This document shows positions 23,639 to 31,765 of a stretch of 64,000 bases of DNA, piece by piece (position 1 is the first letter of the stretch; the number at the start of each line of letters is the position of its first letter). This DNA comes from Promicromonospora panici (GTDB lineage Bacteria > Actinomycetota > Actinomycetes > Actinomycetales > Cellulomonadaceae), in contig NZ_UWYY01000016.1 of NCBI RefSeq assembly GCF_900608595.1, positions 62,001-126,000 on the forward strand. The letters are read 5' to 3'. Under the pieces are notes generated by a model, which saw only the letters and a program-made list of their open reading frames with translations, was not told the origin of the DNA and searched no databases. Position numbers and translations under genes: made by a program.

Positions 23639-23719
23639 GCGAGGTGGCCGCCCGCCCCACGGGTGGCCACCTCGCGCCCGGAAGGCGCCCTGACGGGAGG
23701 GTGTGCCAGGACGCCCTTC
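23639..23719. terminator. Two hairpins between the small ORF and the subtilase gene
   Basis: GCGAGGTGGCC (23639-23649) pairs with GGCCACCTCGC (23665-23675). A second imperfect stem runs from about 23680 (GGAAGGCG) to 23719 (CGCCCTTCC). The second lies ten bases after the subtilase stop (minus) and probably terminates it; the first serves the plus strand. Confidence 0.6.
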
Positions 23720-23728
23720 CTGCCTCGA

Positions 23729-26700
23729 TCAGTCGACGGCGTACGCCCGGACGACCGTCTTGGCGACCGACGCACCCGCCTCGTCCCACGCCTCGACCTT
23801 GAGCGAGACGTGCTCGGTGCCGGCCGGCGCCTTGACCGTCGCGTCGTAGATGCCGTCACCGGTCCTCGTCACCTTGGCCTGGTGCCAGGTGCCACCGTCG
23901 TCGGCCGACCACCAGAAGCGGGCGCCCTCGACCTGCGACATGTCGTAGGCGCCGTCCTGGTAGCCGACGGCGACCCGCACCCGGGTGGTCCCGGGCGCGG
24001 AGCCCGACGGCTTGAGCCCGTGGACCCGCCAGGTCGTGTCGAGCAGCGGCGGGACGGCCTCGTCGGCGACGTCGGACCGCGCGTGGAACTTCCACTGGGA
24101 GGAGACGCTGGTGGCGAGCCGGTACGCGGGGTCGCCGGGCGTGCTCTCCATCAGCATCCGGTAGTCCGCCCCGCCCTCCGGGACGACGGGGTAGGCGTCA
24201 CCGCCCTCGTCGTGGATCAGCTCACCGTCCTGCCAGACCCGTAGCCGCTGCTTGACGTCGGCGCCCCACAGCACACCGCCGTCGTCGTCGACCCGAGGCC
24301 ACGGGCCGAGCCAGAGCTCGCCACCGCGCTGCTCGATCGGCCCTTCCGCGTAGATCCCCGCGCTCAGCACACCCGCGGCCAGCCCCTGCCGGGCCCGGCC
24401 CGGCTCGCTCCAGATGTGTCGCTCAGCCTCGGCGAGCACCACGCCCACGCCGTCCTCCTGAATCTCGGACCGGAGGTACCACCGGCCCGGCAGCGCCGTC
24501 AGGTACTCGGTGCGCCGCGTGCCGACGGGGACCGGCTCCACCGCGCCGCCGGCGATGATGGTGCCCGGCTCCCAGTACATGCGCTCCGCGAGGTGGGTGT
24601 CGCCGACCGAAGCGCCGTACGAGGTATCGACGGCGACCGTCGTGCGGCGGTCGCCCCGCAGGGCCGGAACCTCCACGCCCTCGCTGTGGTGGGCGAGGTC
24701 GTAGCGGTAGGGCGCCACCTCGTCCCCTGTCGTGGGCGCGAGCAGCGTCGCCTGGACGATCGTGTCGTAGTCGCCGTGGGTCGCGGCGGGTACCGGGGTC
24801 AGGGCGAGGTCCGTTCCCGGCCCATACATCACGTTGACCCCGGCGTAGGCCCATTCCGCCGAGTCCTCCGTCTCCACGGAGAGGCCCAGGGACGCCAGCT
24901 CGGCCGGGCGGTGCGTCGAGGTCGTGACCTCCTCGGCGGTCGTCCCGTCCAGGAGCACCTCGGCGTCGGCGGTGGCGTCGACCTCGGCGTTGCTCAGGAA
25001 CAGTGCGCCGGTGACCTCACCCTCCTCGCCGAGCGTCTCGATGAACGCTACGGGGCTGTAGACGCCGGGGATGACGCGCGCCGTGGCTACCCCATCTTCG
25101 AAAAAGAGGTTCGTACCGAAGACCCCGCCGTTATCGGGATCCAGCTTGATCGCGGCGCCCCACGTGTCCGCAGTGACGGGCTCGCCCGCCCGGTCGACGG
25201 CGCGCACCGTGAGGTTCACGTACTCGCGCTCCTTGGCCCAGCCGACGGGCGTGCGCACGGTGGTGCCGTCCGTCCCGGTCGCGACGAGTGTCCCGCCGAT
25301 GGCACCGATCGCGCCCGGGCCGTCGGCGACCGTCACGTCGACCGATGCGGTCCCGCCCGCCGGCACGACGACGGAGTCCGCCGACAGGGTGAGCGCGCCG
25401 GCGACGTCGGTGCCCTCCGAGTCGGCGACGTCGGCCGCCAGGGCGAGCGTGACGTCGTTCGAGCCCCCGTTCGTGTAGGTCACGGTGCCGTTGGCCGACT
25501 CGCCGTCGTGCGGCCACGAGAAGGTGCCGAACGAGACCGACGGCGTGGCCGTGACCTCCTGCGCGATGGCGCCGGGGACGGTGATCCGGCCCGCGCCCTC
25601 GGCCCAGACGTCCGCGCCCGTCGGCTCGGCCGAGCCCATCAGCGCGGACTTGAGCGCCGTCGCGTCGAGGTCGGGCCGGGCCTGCTTGAGCACTGCCGCC
25701 GCGCCCGCGACGTGCGGGGCGGCCATGGAGGTACCGCTCAGCGCGACGTGCAGGTCGTCGACGACGTCGCCCGCCGTCGTGCCCGCGGCCCGCGCGGCGA
25801 CGATCCCGTCACCCGGCGCGACGACGTCGGGCTTGAGCAGCCCCTGGTCGGAGCCGCCGCGGCTGGAGTAGACGGTGACGTCGTCGGCGTCGTCGACAGC
25901 GCCCACCGTGAGGGCCTTCGCCGCGATGCCGGGCGAGCCCACGGTGCCCTCGCCGAGCTCACCGTAGTTGCCCGCGGAGATGACGAACAGCGTGCCGTAC
26001 TGGTCGGTCAGCTCGTCCACCGCTACGGCGTCCGGGGACGGGACGTCGAAGAACAGGCTGCCCAGCGACAGGTTCACGACGTCAGCGCCCTCCGCGGCCG
26101 CCCACTCCATGCCCTCGATGACGCCGGACAGCGAGCCGTCGCCGTTGTCGTCGAGCACCTTGCCGACCAGCAGGTCGGCGTCCGGTGCGACGCCCTTGTT
26201 CACGCCGTCGGACGCCTCGCCCGACCCGGCCAGGATCGAGGCGACGTGCGTGCCGTGGCCGGCGCCGTCGGTCACGTCGCCCTTGCCGGTGAAGTCGCGC
26301 TCGCCGACCACCGCCTCGTCGAGGTCGGTGTGCGTCGCGTCGATGCCGGAGTCGAGCACGGCGACGGTGACACCCTCGCCGGTGAAACCGGCCTCCCATG
26401 CCTCGGGGGCGCCGATCTGCGGTGTGGAGTCGGCGTCGGAGGCGCGGACGGGCTGGTCCAGCCAGACGTGGCCGATGGTGCCTGTTGTTGCCTTGGTCGA
26501 GACGTCCGGGCCGGCCGGAGGTACGGGCGCCGCGAGGGCTCCGAGCAGCTTCGCCGCCCGACCCTTCGGCAGGACGTCGGCCACCGCGCCCACCGATTCC
26601 AGGTTCCGGTCGGGCGTGATGCCCGACGCCGCCCAGTTCGGCTTGGCTGGTGCGGCGGCGCGGATGCTGTCGTCCGGAGAGCCGGCGGTGTCCTCGTCGT

Positions 26701-27142
26701 CGGTGGCTGCGGCTGCCTCGGCGGCGGCCGCCGTCTGGACGATGACGGGCAGCGAGTCGCGCGAGGCGTCGTCGTACCCGGCCTCGACCAGGCCGGTCAC
26801 GTCGAACAGCGCGCGGTCCAGGCGGCTGGGCACAAGCTGCGCGACGTCGCGCGGGATGACGTAGAGGTGGTCCCCCTCGCGCTGCTGGAAGAACGCCATG
26901 TGCTCGCGGCCGGGGCCCGGCTCGACCGTCGCCGCGGTCGAACCGTCGGCCGCGGTGTGCACCGTGACGACGTCGCCGGTCAGCAGCGTGACGGTCGCCG
27001 GCCGGCCCTTTGTCGCGACTGTCGAACGCTCCTGCTCGTGGTGCGGTGCCGGTGTGTCCTGCGGGACGGCCGCGGTCGCCCACGTTCCCCCGCCCAGGGT
27101 GATCGCCACCGCGACCGCCGCTGCACTTGCTCTCTTGCGCAT
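23729..27142 (-). CDS. Secreted subtilisin-like serine protease (S8), large
   Basis: 1,137 residues. Signal peptide at residues 1-25 (MRKR, then a hydrophobic Ala-rich core, cleavage near ATAAVPQ). A pro-region follows to about 240. Catalytic Asp264 lies in AVLDSGIDATHTDL, His299 in GHGTHVASILAG, the oxyanion Asn392 in ISAGNYGE and Ser472 in LSGTSMAAPHVAG. The 650-residue C-terminal extension contains Fn3-like beta domains and ends with a domain using LKVEAWDEAG. Length fits the 1,100-1,250-residue Streptomyces-type S8 proteases. The ATG at 27142 follows GGGAG. Extracellular protein breakdown is the likely role. Monocistronic. Confidence 0.92.
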   Translation of the reverse strand: MRKRASAAAVAVAITLGGGTWATAAVPQDTPAPHHEQERSTVATKGRPATVTLLTGDVVTVHTAADGSTAATVEPGPGREHMAFFQQREGDHLYVIPRDVAQLVPSRLDRALFDVTGLVEAGYDDASRDSLPVIVQTAAAAEAAAATDDEDTAGSPDDSIRAAAPAKPNWAASGITPDRNLESVGAVADVLPKGRAAKLLGALAAPVPPAGPDVSTKATTGTIGHVWLDQPVRASDADSTPQIGAPEAWEAGFTGEGVTVAVLDSGIDATHTDLDEAVVGERDFTGKGDVTDGAGHGTHVASILAGSGEASDGVNKGVAPDADLLVGKVLDDNGDGSLSGVIEGMEWAAAEGADVVNLSLGSLFFDVPSPDAVAVDELTDQYGTLFVISAGNYGELGEGTVGSPGIAAKALTVGAVDDADDVTVYSSRGGSDQGLLKPDVVAPGDGIVAARAAGTTAGDVVDDLHVALSGTSMAAPHVAGAAAVLKQARPDLDATALKSALMGSAEPTGADVWAEGAGRITVPGAIAQEVTATPSVSFGTFSWPHDGESANGTVTYTNGGSNDVTLALAADVADSEGTDVAGALTLSADSVVVPAGGTASVDVTVADGPGAIGAIGGTLVATGTDGTTVRTPVGWAKEREYVNLTVRAVDRAGEPVTADTWGAAIKLDPDNGGVFGTNLFFEDGVATARVIPGVYSPVAFIETLGEEGEVTGALFLSNAEVDATADAEVLLDGTTAEEVTTSTHRPAELASLGLSVETEDSAEWAYAGVNVMYGPGTDLALTPVPAATHGDYDTIVQATLLAPTTGDEVAPYRYDLAHHSEGVEVPALRGDRRTTVAVDTSYGASVGDTHLAERMYWEPGTIIAGGAVEPVPVGTRRTEYLTALPGRWYLRSEIQEDGVGVVLAEAERHIWSEPGRARQGLAAGVLSAGIYAEGPIEQRGGELWLGPWPRVDDDGGVLWGADVKQRLRVWQDGELIHDEGGDAYPVVPEGGADYRMLMESTPGDPAYRLATSVSSQWKFHARSDVADEAVPPLLDTTWRVHGLKPSGSAPGTTRVRVAVGYQDGAYDMSQVEGARFWWSADDGGTWHQAKVTRTGDGIYDATVKAPAGTEHVSLKVEAWDEAGASVAKTVVRAYAVD

Positions 27143-27301
27143 CGGGTTTCTCCCGTCCGAGTCGAGCGCGCCGCCTGTGCGGCGCCACGGCATTCAGACG
27201 CACGGGATGGGACGGGAGGTTGCGTGACCTGCGGAATTAGTCCGGGTTGGGGTCCAGACGGCGGCGACTTCGAGGACGGGCGTGACGATGTCCGTGACCT
27301 G

Positions 27302-27447
27302 CTACCAGGCCGGCGGCTCGTGTGGCGAGCTGAGCGCGAGGTCGGGAGAGCGGTCGAGCAGAATCCTGAATACGATCTGCAGCTCGGCCCGGGCCAGCGC
27401 GGCGCCGAGGTGGAGGTGCACCGCGACGAGTTCGGCGCTACCGGGAC
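27302..27447 (-). pseudogene. Cytochrome P450 C-terminal fragment
   Basis: The minus-strand frame reads VHLHLGAALARAELQIVFRI, then LLDRSPDLAL, and ends at TAG (27304-27302). P450s have GxHxCLGAALARAE followed by LLxRFPDLxLA at this position. Here the heme-ligand Cys position reads His and nothing of the upstream P450 is present. It is a decayed tail in the 495-base gap (27143-27638), which otherwise holds the protease promoter and the leader of the next plus-strand gene. Confidence 0.6.
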
Positions 27448-27638
27448 ACTCTCCAGCTGATGATCGAGACGGTGGCGACGGGCCTCACCCGCTGAATCTT
27501 TCCGAAGCCCTGTACGCACGCTGCATCTCCGTTGCACAGCCGTTTCCCGGCCCCCGGGGAGGGTGGAACCACTCCCGATCGAACCCGGGAACGGCCTCCG
27601 CCACAGGAGGTCACGGCCTTCCACTCACTGGAGTTGTG

Positions 27639-28178
27639 ATGCAGTCCCAGACCGAAAAGCCCCGCCGGATGCGTGAGCGAGTCGGCCTCGTCGCGATCAC
27701 CGCAGTCCTCACCACCGCCGCCACCGTGGGCATCACCGGCATCGCCACGGCCGACGACGAAGGAACCGCCGACGGGCCCGGCAAGGAGCCCACGGAGAAG
27801 GAGATCACCGCCCTGTTCGACGAGTGGAACAGCGCGCTGCAGACCGGTGACGCGCAGGCCGTCGCCGACCGCTACGCGCCCGACGCGGTGCTGCTGCCCA
27901 CGGCCTCGGCGCAGATCCGCACCGACCGCGACGGGATCGTCGACTACTTCGAGCACTTCCAGGAGAACGACCCGGTCGGCGAGAAGACCGAGACGGTGGT
28001 CACCGTGCTGGACGAGAACACCGCGATCGACGCCGGGACCTACGTCTTCACGCTCACCGACCCCGAGACCGGCGAGGTCCGCGAGGTCACCGCGCGGTAC
28101 ACCTACGCGTACGAGAAGATCGACGGCGACTGGCTGATCGTCAACCACCACTCCTCGGCGACGCCGGCCGAAGGCTGA
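27639..28178 (+). CDS. Exported SgcJ/EcaC-family (SnoaL/CaMKII association-like) protein
   Basis: 179 residues. N-terminal signal sequence (RRMRERVGLVAITAVLTTAA, cleavage region ATA). The mature part is a cone-shaped NTF2-like fold: ITALFDEWNSALQTGDAQAV, ADRYAPDAVLLP and a C-terminal WLIVNHHSS, where the two His line the pocket. Proteins annotated SgcJ/EcaC carry this domain; the reaction is generally unknown. GGAG lies five bases before the ATG. The 3' end overlaps the opposing histidine kinase gene by 38 bases. Confidence 0.82.
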   Translation: MQSQTEKPRRMRERVGLVAITAVLTTAATVGITGIATADDEGTADGPGKEPTEKEITALFDEWNSALQTGDAQAVADRYAPDAVLLPTASAQIRTDRDGIVDYFEHFQENDPVGEKTETVVTVLDENTAIDAGTYVFTLTDPETGEVREVTARYTYAYEKIDGDWLIVNHHSSATPAEG

Positions 28179-29583
28179 TCCGCACGCACAGGCCGCCCCG
28201 CCGCTCCGGACCGCCGCCCGAGGTCGCGCGGTCCGGAGCGGCGGCGTCCCACAGGGTGACGGTGCCACCGTCGTCGGTCACGAGCTGCTTGACGATGGCG
28301 AGCCCGAGGCCCGAGCCGGAACGGCCCGTGAGCCCCTGGCCCCGCCAGAACCGGTCGAAGGCGCGGGACTTCTCGGCGTCGGACATGCCAGGACCCTGGT
28401 CGAGGATCTCCAGCACCACCTCGTCGGGACGGGCCTCGGCCTGCACTGTGATGGTGCCGCCGTCCGGGGACACCTCCAGGGCGTTCGACAGCACGTTGTC
28501 CAGCACCTGGTCGAGGTGGCCGGGACTGGTCTGTACCTGCAGCCGGTCGTCGGGATCGTCCAGCAGCGTGATCGTGACGCCGCGCTCGTCGGCGGCCGGC
28601 TGCCAGACGGCCAGCCGGTCCCGCACGATGTCGCGCAGCGGCAGCGGCTCAGCCGCGGTCACCTGGGCCTCCGCCCGGGCCAGCACCAGGAGCCCGTTGA
28701 CGAGGCGGCTCATCCGTACGACCTCGGCGGTGGCCTGTTCCACGTCTTCCGTCACGTACGGGTCGTCGACGCCGTCCGCGATGTTGTCCAGGGACAGGCG
28801 CAGCGCGGTGAGCGGCGTGCGCAGCTGGTGCGATGCGTCGGCGACGAAGATCCGCTGCGCGGCGACCAGGGTGTCGAGGCGCTCGGCGCCCTGATTGAGG
28901 GTCCGGGCCAGGGTCTGCGTCTCGTCCGGCCCGGTGACCGGCGAGCGCGCCGTCAGGTCGCCGTCGCTGAACCGGCTCGCCATCGCGTTGAGCTGGCGGA
29001 GCGGTCGGGTCAGCCAGCGGGCCGCCAGGTAACCGAGGCCCGCGGCGACCACCAGCACTCCCCCGGCGAGGACCGCCCGGAACCCCCAGATGGTCCAGAA
29101 CCGGTCGGTGAGCTCCTCGGTCGGGAAGCTGACGCGGACGGCGCCCACGACCTGGCCGTCGCCGTCGCCGTCGCCGTTCCCGGCCCCGGCCTGCGCGCGG
29201 GCCGGGACGGTGATCACCAGGTGGGGTCCCCAGAACCAGGAGGATCCCCAGTCGGTGGTCGGCTTCCCGTCGCGCAGGGCCCGGTCGACGGCGGTGTCCC
29301 GTTCGGGCCGGGGCAGGCCCGGCACGGCGCCGCCGTCCGCGTCCACGGCCTGGACCGTGCTGTCCGTCTCGACGGCGTACGCCCCGGCCATCTGCACCAG
29401 CGCCGCGCGCGAGGCCGCGTCCCCGCCGCCGAGCAGCAGCGCCATGGTGGTCGCCTCACGCTGCACCGAGGCGTCGGTGTCCCCGCGCAGCTGGCCCGTG
29501 AGCGTCACGGCCACCGGGACGGTGAAGGCGGCCAGGGCGACCGCGACGAGCAGCACGTAGCTGACGATCAGCCGGCGGATCAC
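28141..29583 (-). CDS. Sensor histidine kinase (two-component)
   Basis: 480 residues. Two membrane helices (residues about 8-30 and 172-194) flank a periplasmic-side sensor with a Gly/Asp-rich insert. HAMP (ARWLTRPLRQLNAMASRFSD), DHp box ADASHQLRTPLTALRLSL with the phospho-His, N box VLDNVLSNALE, G1 LDQGPGM and G2 GSGLGLAIV are all intact. The C-terminal tail is encoded in part by a 17-bp-stem palindrome. It is coupled to the response regulator by an ATGA overlap. Signal unknown. Confidence 0.92.
   Translation of the reverse strand: MIRRLIVSYVLLVAVALAAFTVPVAVTLTGQLRGDTDASVQREATTMALLLGGGDAASRAALVQMAGAYAVETDSTVQAVDADGGAVPGLPRPERDTAVDRALRDGKPTTDWGSSWFWGPHLVITVPARAQAGAGNGDGDGDGQVVGAVRVSFPTEELTDRFWTIWGFRAVLAGGVLVVAAGLGYLAARWLTRPLRQLNAMASRFSDGDLTARSPVTGPDETQTLARTLNQGAERLDTLVAAQRIFVADASHQLRTPLTALRLSLDNIADGVDDPYVTEDVEQATAEVVRMSRLVNGLLVLARAEAQVTAAEPLPLRDIVRDRLAVWQPAADERGVTITLLDDPDDRLQVQTSPGHLDQVLDNVLSNALEVSPDGGTITVQAEARPDEVVLEILDQGPGMSDAEKSRAFDRFWRGQGLTGRSGSGLGLAIVKQLVTDDGGTVTLWDAAAPDRATSGGGPERRGGLCVRISLRPASPRSGG
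28198..28244. terminator. Palindrome inside the histidine kinase 3' coding end
   Basis: CCGCCGCTCCGGACCGC (28198-28214) and its exact reverse complement (28228-28244) form a 17-bp stem with a 13-base loop, 20 bases after the stop of the convergent SgcJ-like gene. It can terminate that gene although it lies in kinase codons for the APDRATSGGGPERRGGL tail. Confidence 0.6.
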
Positions 29584-30335
29584 GACGCAGCTGCCCCGTC
29601 CTCGACGATCTCCAGGCGGAACCCGACCCCGCGCACCGCGTCGATCGTGATCGCCCCGGCAAGCTTGCGCCGCAGCGCCGCCACGTGGACGTCGAGGGTC
29701 TTCGTCGGCCCGAACCAGTGGGCGTCCCAGACGGCTTCCATGATCTGCTCGCGGGACATCAGTGCGCCCGGCTCCTCGGTGAGGAAGGACAGCAGGTCGT
29801 ACTCCTTGGGCGTCAGCGCCACCTGTTCGCCGTCCAGGCGGACCCGGGCCGCGCGGCGATCGATGCTCAGCCGCGAGCCGTACCGGTCCGGCCCCGGGGC
29901 GTCGGCCGCGCGCGACCCGGGCCTGCCGGGAGACCCGGGCCGCTGCGCCCGGCGCAGCACCGCCCGGATCCGGGCGATGACCTCCCGCACGCCGAAGGGC
30001 TTGGTGACGTAGTCGTCCGCGCCGAGCTCCAGGCCCACGACCCGGTCAGCCTCGTCGCTGCGGGCGCTGATCACGATGATCGGCACGTCGCCGCGCTCGC
30101 GCAGCGCCTTGCACACGTCCAGGCCCTCGGCGTCGGGCAGCCCGAGGTCGAGCAGCACGACGTCGTAGGGCGCGCTCTCGTCCTGGGCGTCACCGGCCCG
30201 GGTGTCGACGGCGTCGACCGCCGTCAGCGCCGCACGCCCGGTGGTGACCCACTCCACCGTGAAGCCGTACCGCACAAGACCGCGCCGGAGTGACTGGGCG
30301 ACCGGCTCGTCGTCTTCTACCAGGAGTACGCGCAC
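29580..30335 (-). CDS. OmpR/PhoB-type response regulator
   Basis: 251 residues. The receiver domain has the acidic pair in LLVEDDEP, phospho-Asp in VVLLDLGLPD and Lys in YVTKPF. A Pro/Gly-rich linker (about residues 130-150) leads to a winged helix (LTPKEYDLLSFLTEEPGALM, then SREQIMEAVWDAHW and TLDVHVAALRRKL). First gene of the operon; its stop overlaps the kinase start. GTG start with no strong ribosome site; a small palindrome lies just upstream. Confidence 0.92.
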   Translation of the reverse strand: MRVLLVEDDEPVAQSLRRGLVRYGFTVEWVTTGRAALTAVDAVDTRAGDAQDESAPYDVVLLDLGLPDAEGLDVCKALRERGDVPIIVISARSDEADRVVGLELGADDYVTKPFGVREVIARIRAVLRRAQRPGSPGRPGSRAADAPGPDRYGSRLSIDRRAARVRLDGEQVALTPKEYDLLSFLTEEPGALMSREQIMEAVWDAHWFGPTKTLDVHVAALRRKLAGAITIDAVRGVGFRLEIVEDGAAAS

Positions 30336-30338
30336 GGG

Positions 30339-30354
30339 TGAACCCTACGGTTCA
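30339..30354. promoter_or_regulatory. Palindrome TGAACC-N4-GGTTCA upstream of the response regulator
   Basis: A perfect 6-4-6 inverted repeat begins four bases upstream of the regulator's start codon and contains a TAGGGT that could be a -10. It may be an autoregulatory site. OmpR-type proteins usually prefer direct repeats, so another regulator is possible. Confidence 0.4.
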
Positions 30355-30456
30355 TGCAGAGTGGTGGATGACGGGTGGCTCTGTCAGGACCTCCCTCACC
30401 GACAGGACCCGGCTTAACGTGGGAACCGTGAACCAGACCACGCATGGCGTGCGATC

Positions 30457-31182
30457 GTGAGCCGGATCCTGGTCACCGGCTCCGCTGACGGGCTGGGCCG
30501 CGCGGCGTCCGACACGCTCCTGTCGCAGGGGCACGAGGTCGTCGTGCATGCCCGCAACCCGAGCCGGGCAGAGGCCCTGAGCCAGCTCGTCGACCGGGGC
30601 GCGCAGCTCGTGGTCGGCGACTTCACCGACCGGGACGCCGTGCGCGGCATCGCCTCCGAGCTGGCGGACGCCGCCCCGCTGGACGCCGTCATCCACAACG
30701 CCGGGGTGTGGAGCGGCCGGGCCGTCATGCCGGTCAACGTCATTGCCCCGTACCTCCTTACGGCTTTGCTGCCCGGGCCCCGTCGCCTCGTGTACCTGAG
30801 CAGCGGCTCGCACCACAGCGGGCATCCCGTGCTCGACGGGGTCGACTGGTCGGGGCGCACGCCCGGCTCGTACGGCGACAGCAAGCTGTTCGTCACCGCC
30901 CTGTCGGCAGCGGTGGCGCGCCTGCGCCCCGGAGTGCTGAGCAACGCCGTGGATCCGGGCTGGGTGCCCACGCGGATGGGCGGGCCGGGCGCCCCGGACG
31001 ACCTCGAGCAGGGCCACCGCACCCAGGAGTGGCTCGCCACCAGCGACGACCCGGAGGCGCTGACCTCCGGCGGCTATTGGTACCACCGGGAGCGGCAGGA
31101 GCCGCATGCGGCCGCCCACGACACCGCCTTCCAGGACCGGCTCCTCCAGGCACTCGCGCAGGAGACCGGCACCCCGCTCTGA
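30457..31182 (+). CDS. SDR-family NAD(P)-dependent oxidoreductase
   Basis: 241 residues. Nucleotide motif VTGSADGLGRAA, NNAG-equivalent HNAG, Ser in LVYLSSGSHHSG and the active-site motif as YGDSK. DPGWVPTRMGG is the substrate-loop region. Close in style to actinobacterial SDRs annotated as daunorubicin C-13 ketoreductase-like. GTG start. It ends two bases before the convergent ferredoxin stop, with no terminator between them. Substrate unknown. Confidence 0.85.
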   Translation: MSRILVTGSADGLGRAASDTLLSQGHEVVVHARNPSRAEALSQLVDRGAQLVVGDFTDRDAVRGIASELADAAPLDAVIHNAGVWSGRAVMPVNVIAPYLLTALLPGPRRLVYLSSGSHHSGHPVLDGVDWSGRTPGSYGDSKLFVTALSAAVARLRPGVLSNAVDPGWVPTRMGGPGAPDDLEQGHRTQEWLATSDDPEALTSGGYWYHRERQEPHAAAHDTAFQDRLLQALAQETGTPL

Positions 31183-31183
31183 A

Positions 31184-31501
31184 TCACATCTGCGGCGGCA
31201 GGGCGGCCACCACCGGGTGGTCATACGGCAGGACGCCGGTCCGGGCGGCTCCGCCCGGGGAGCCGATCTGGCCGAAGAACTCGACGTTGACCGCGTAGTA
31301 GCCCTGCCAGTGCTCAGGAACGTCGTCCTCGTAGTAGATCGCCTCGACCGGGCAGACCGGTTCGCACGCCCCGCAGTCCACGCACTCGTCGGGGTGGATG
31401 TACAGGGACCTCGCGCCCTCGTAGATGCAGTCGACGGGGCACTCGTCGATGCACGCCCGGTCCTTCACGTCCACGCAGGGCTCGGCGATCACGTAGGTCA
31501 T
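31184..31501 (-). CDS. fdxA: 7Fe-8S ferredoxin (FdxA type)
   Basis: 105 residues. The first cluster ligands are in the N-terminal CVDVKDRACIDECPVDCIYE region (3Fe-4S plus the last ligand of the 4Fe-4S), and the second set in DECVDCGACEPVCPVEAI. The extra C-terminal 50 residues (IYYEDDVPEHW, FFGQIGSPGG) are the normal FdxA tail. It carries electrons to P450s and other reductases. ATG at 31501 gives the conserved TYVIAEPCVD start. Its promoter is a MerR/SoxR-type element at 31539-31569, unusual for this gene. Confidence 0.93.
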   Translation of the reverse strand: MTYVIAEPCVDVKDRACIDECPVDCIYEGARSLYIHPDECVDCGACEPVCPVEAIYYEDDVPEHWQGYYAVNVEFFGQIGSPGGAARTGVLPYDHPVVAALPPQM

Positions 31502-31538
31502 CGGGCTGGGCCTTCCGGTTCGGCTCTCACTTCCGACC

Positions 31539-31569
31539 ACCGTAGAACCTCAAGTTACCTTGAGGTCAA
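31539..31569 (-). promoter_or_regulatory. MerR/SoxR-type promoter of fdxA with 19-bp spacer
   Basis: On the minus strand, -35 TTGACC and -10 TACGGT are separated by exactly 19 bases, the stretched spacing that MerR activators correct. The spacer contains the dyad CCTCAAGGTAACTTGAGG (31565-31548). It differs from the E. coli soxS SoxR box CCTCAAGTTAACTTGAGG in one base. The regulator gene is not in the immediate neighbourhood. Confidence 0.75.
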
Positions 31570-31628
31570 GCGGGACGAGGAGCTGGACCCGTGCTCGCCG
31601 TGCCGTCGCGCGTTTCGCCCAGTGGGTG

Positions 31629-31765
31629 CCGTAGTATTCGTTGTGCGGGGGGAGTACTTCCCAAACATCATCCGGTCATTACGGCGCACCAGCGACCTCG
31701 GGTGGCGACCTTGCTGCTGTCTGCAAGGTGAAGGAGACCTCGGAGCCATCTACTACGGAGACTCC
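31629..31765 (+). promoter_or_regulatory. Probable yybP-ykoY manganese riboswitch ahead of terC
   Basis: Conserved pieces occur in the right order: GGGGGGAGTA (31647-31656), CGGTCATTACGG (31673-31684) and GGAGACCT (31733-31740). CCGTAGTA (31629-31636) and TACTACGG (31751-31758) form a closing 8-bp stem. The GGAG ribosome site at 31757-31760 overlaps that stem, so metal binding could control its exposure. Position directly before a TerC gene is the classic context. A covariance search is needed to be certain. Confidence 0.65.

Noticed and set aside
24416-27460. Plus-strand 1,014-codon open frame opposite the subtilase
   Set aside because: Arg/Gly/Val-rich shadow of the protease codons without signal, motif or start site.
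28141-28178. Sequencing error at the overlapping ends of the SgcJ-like gene and the histidine kinase
   Set aside because: Both frames are intact, keep family motifs and end normally; short convergent overlaps are common in dense actinobacterial genomes.
31548-31565. Rho-independent terminator for the region before terC
   Set aside because: The dyad is centred in a promoter with exact -35, 19-bp spacer and -10; no T-run follows.
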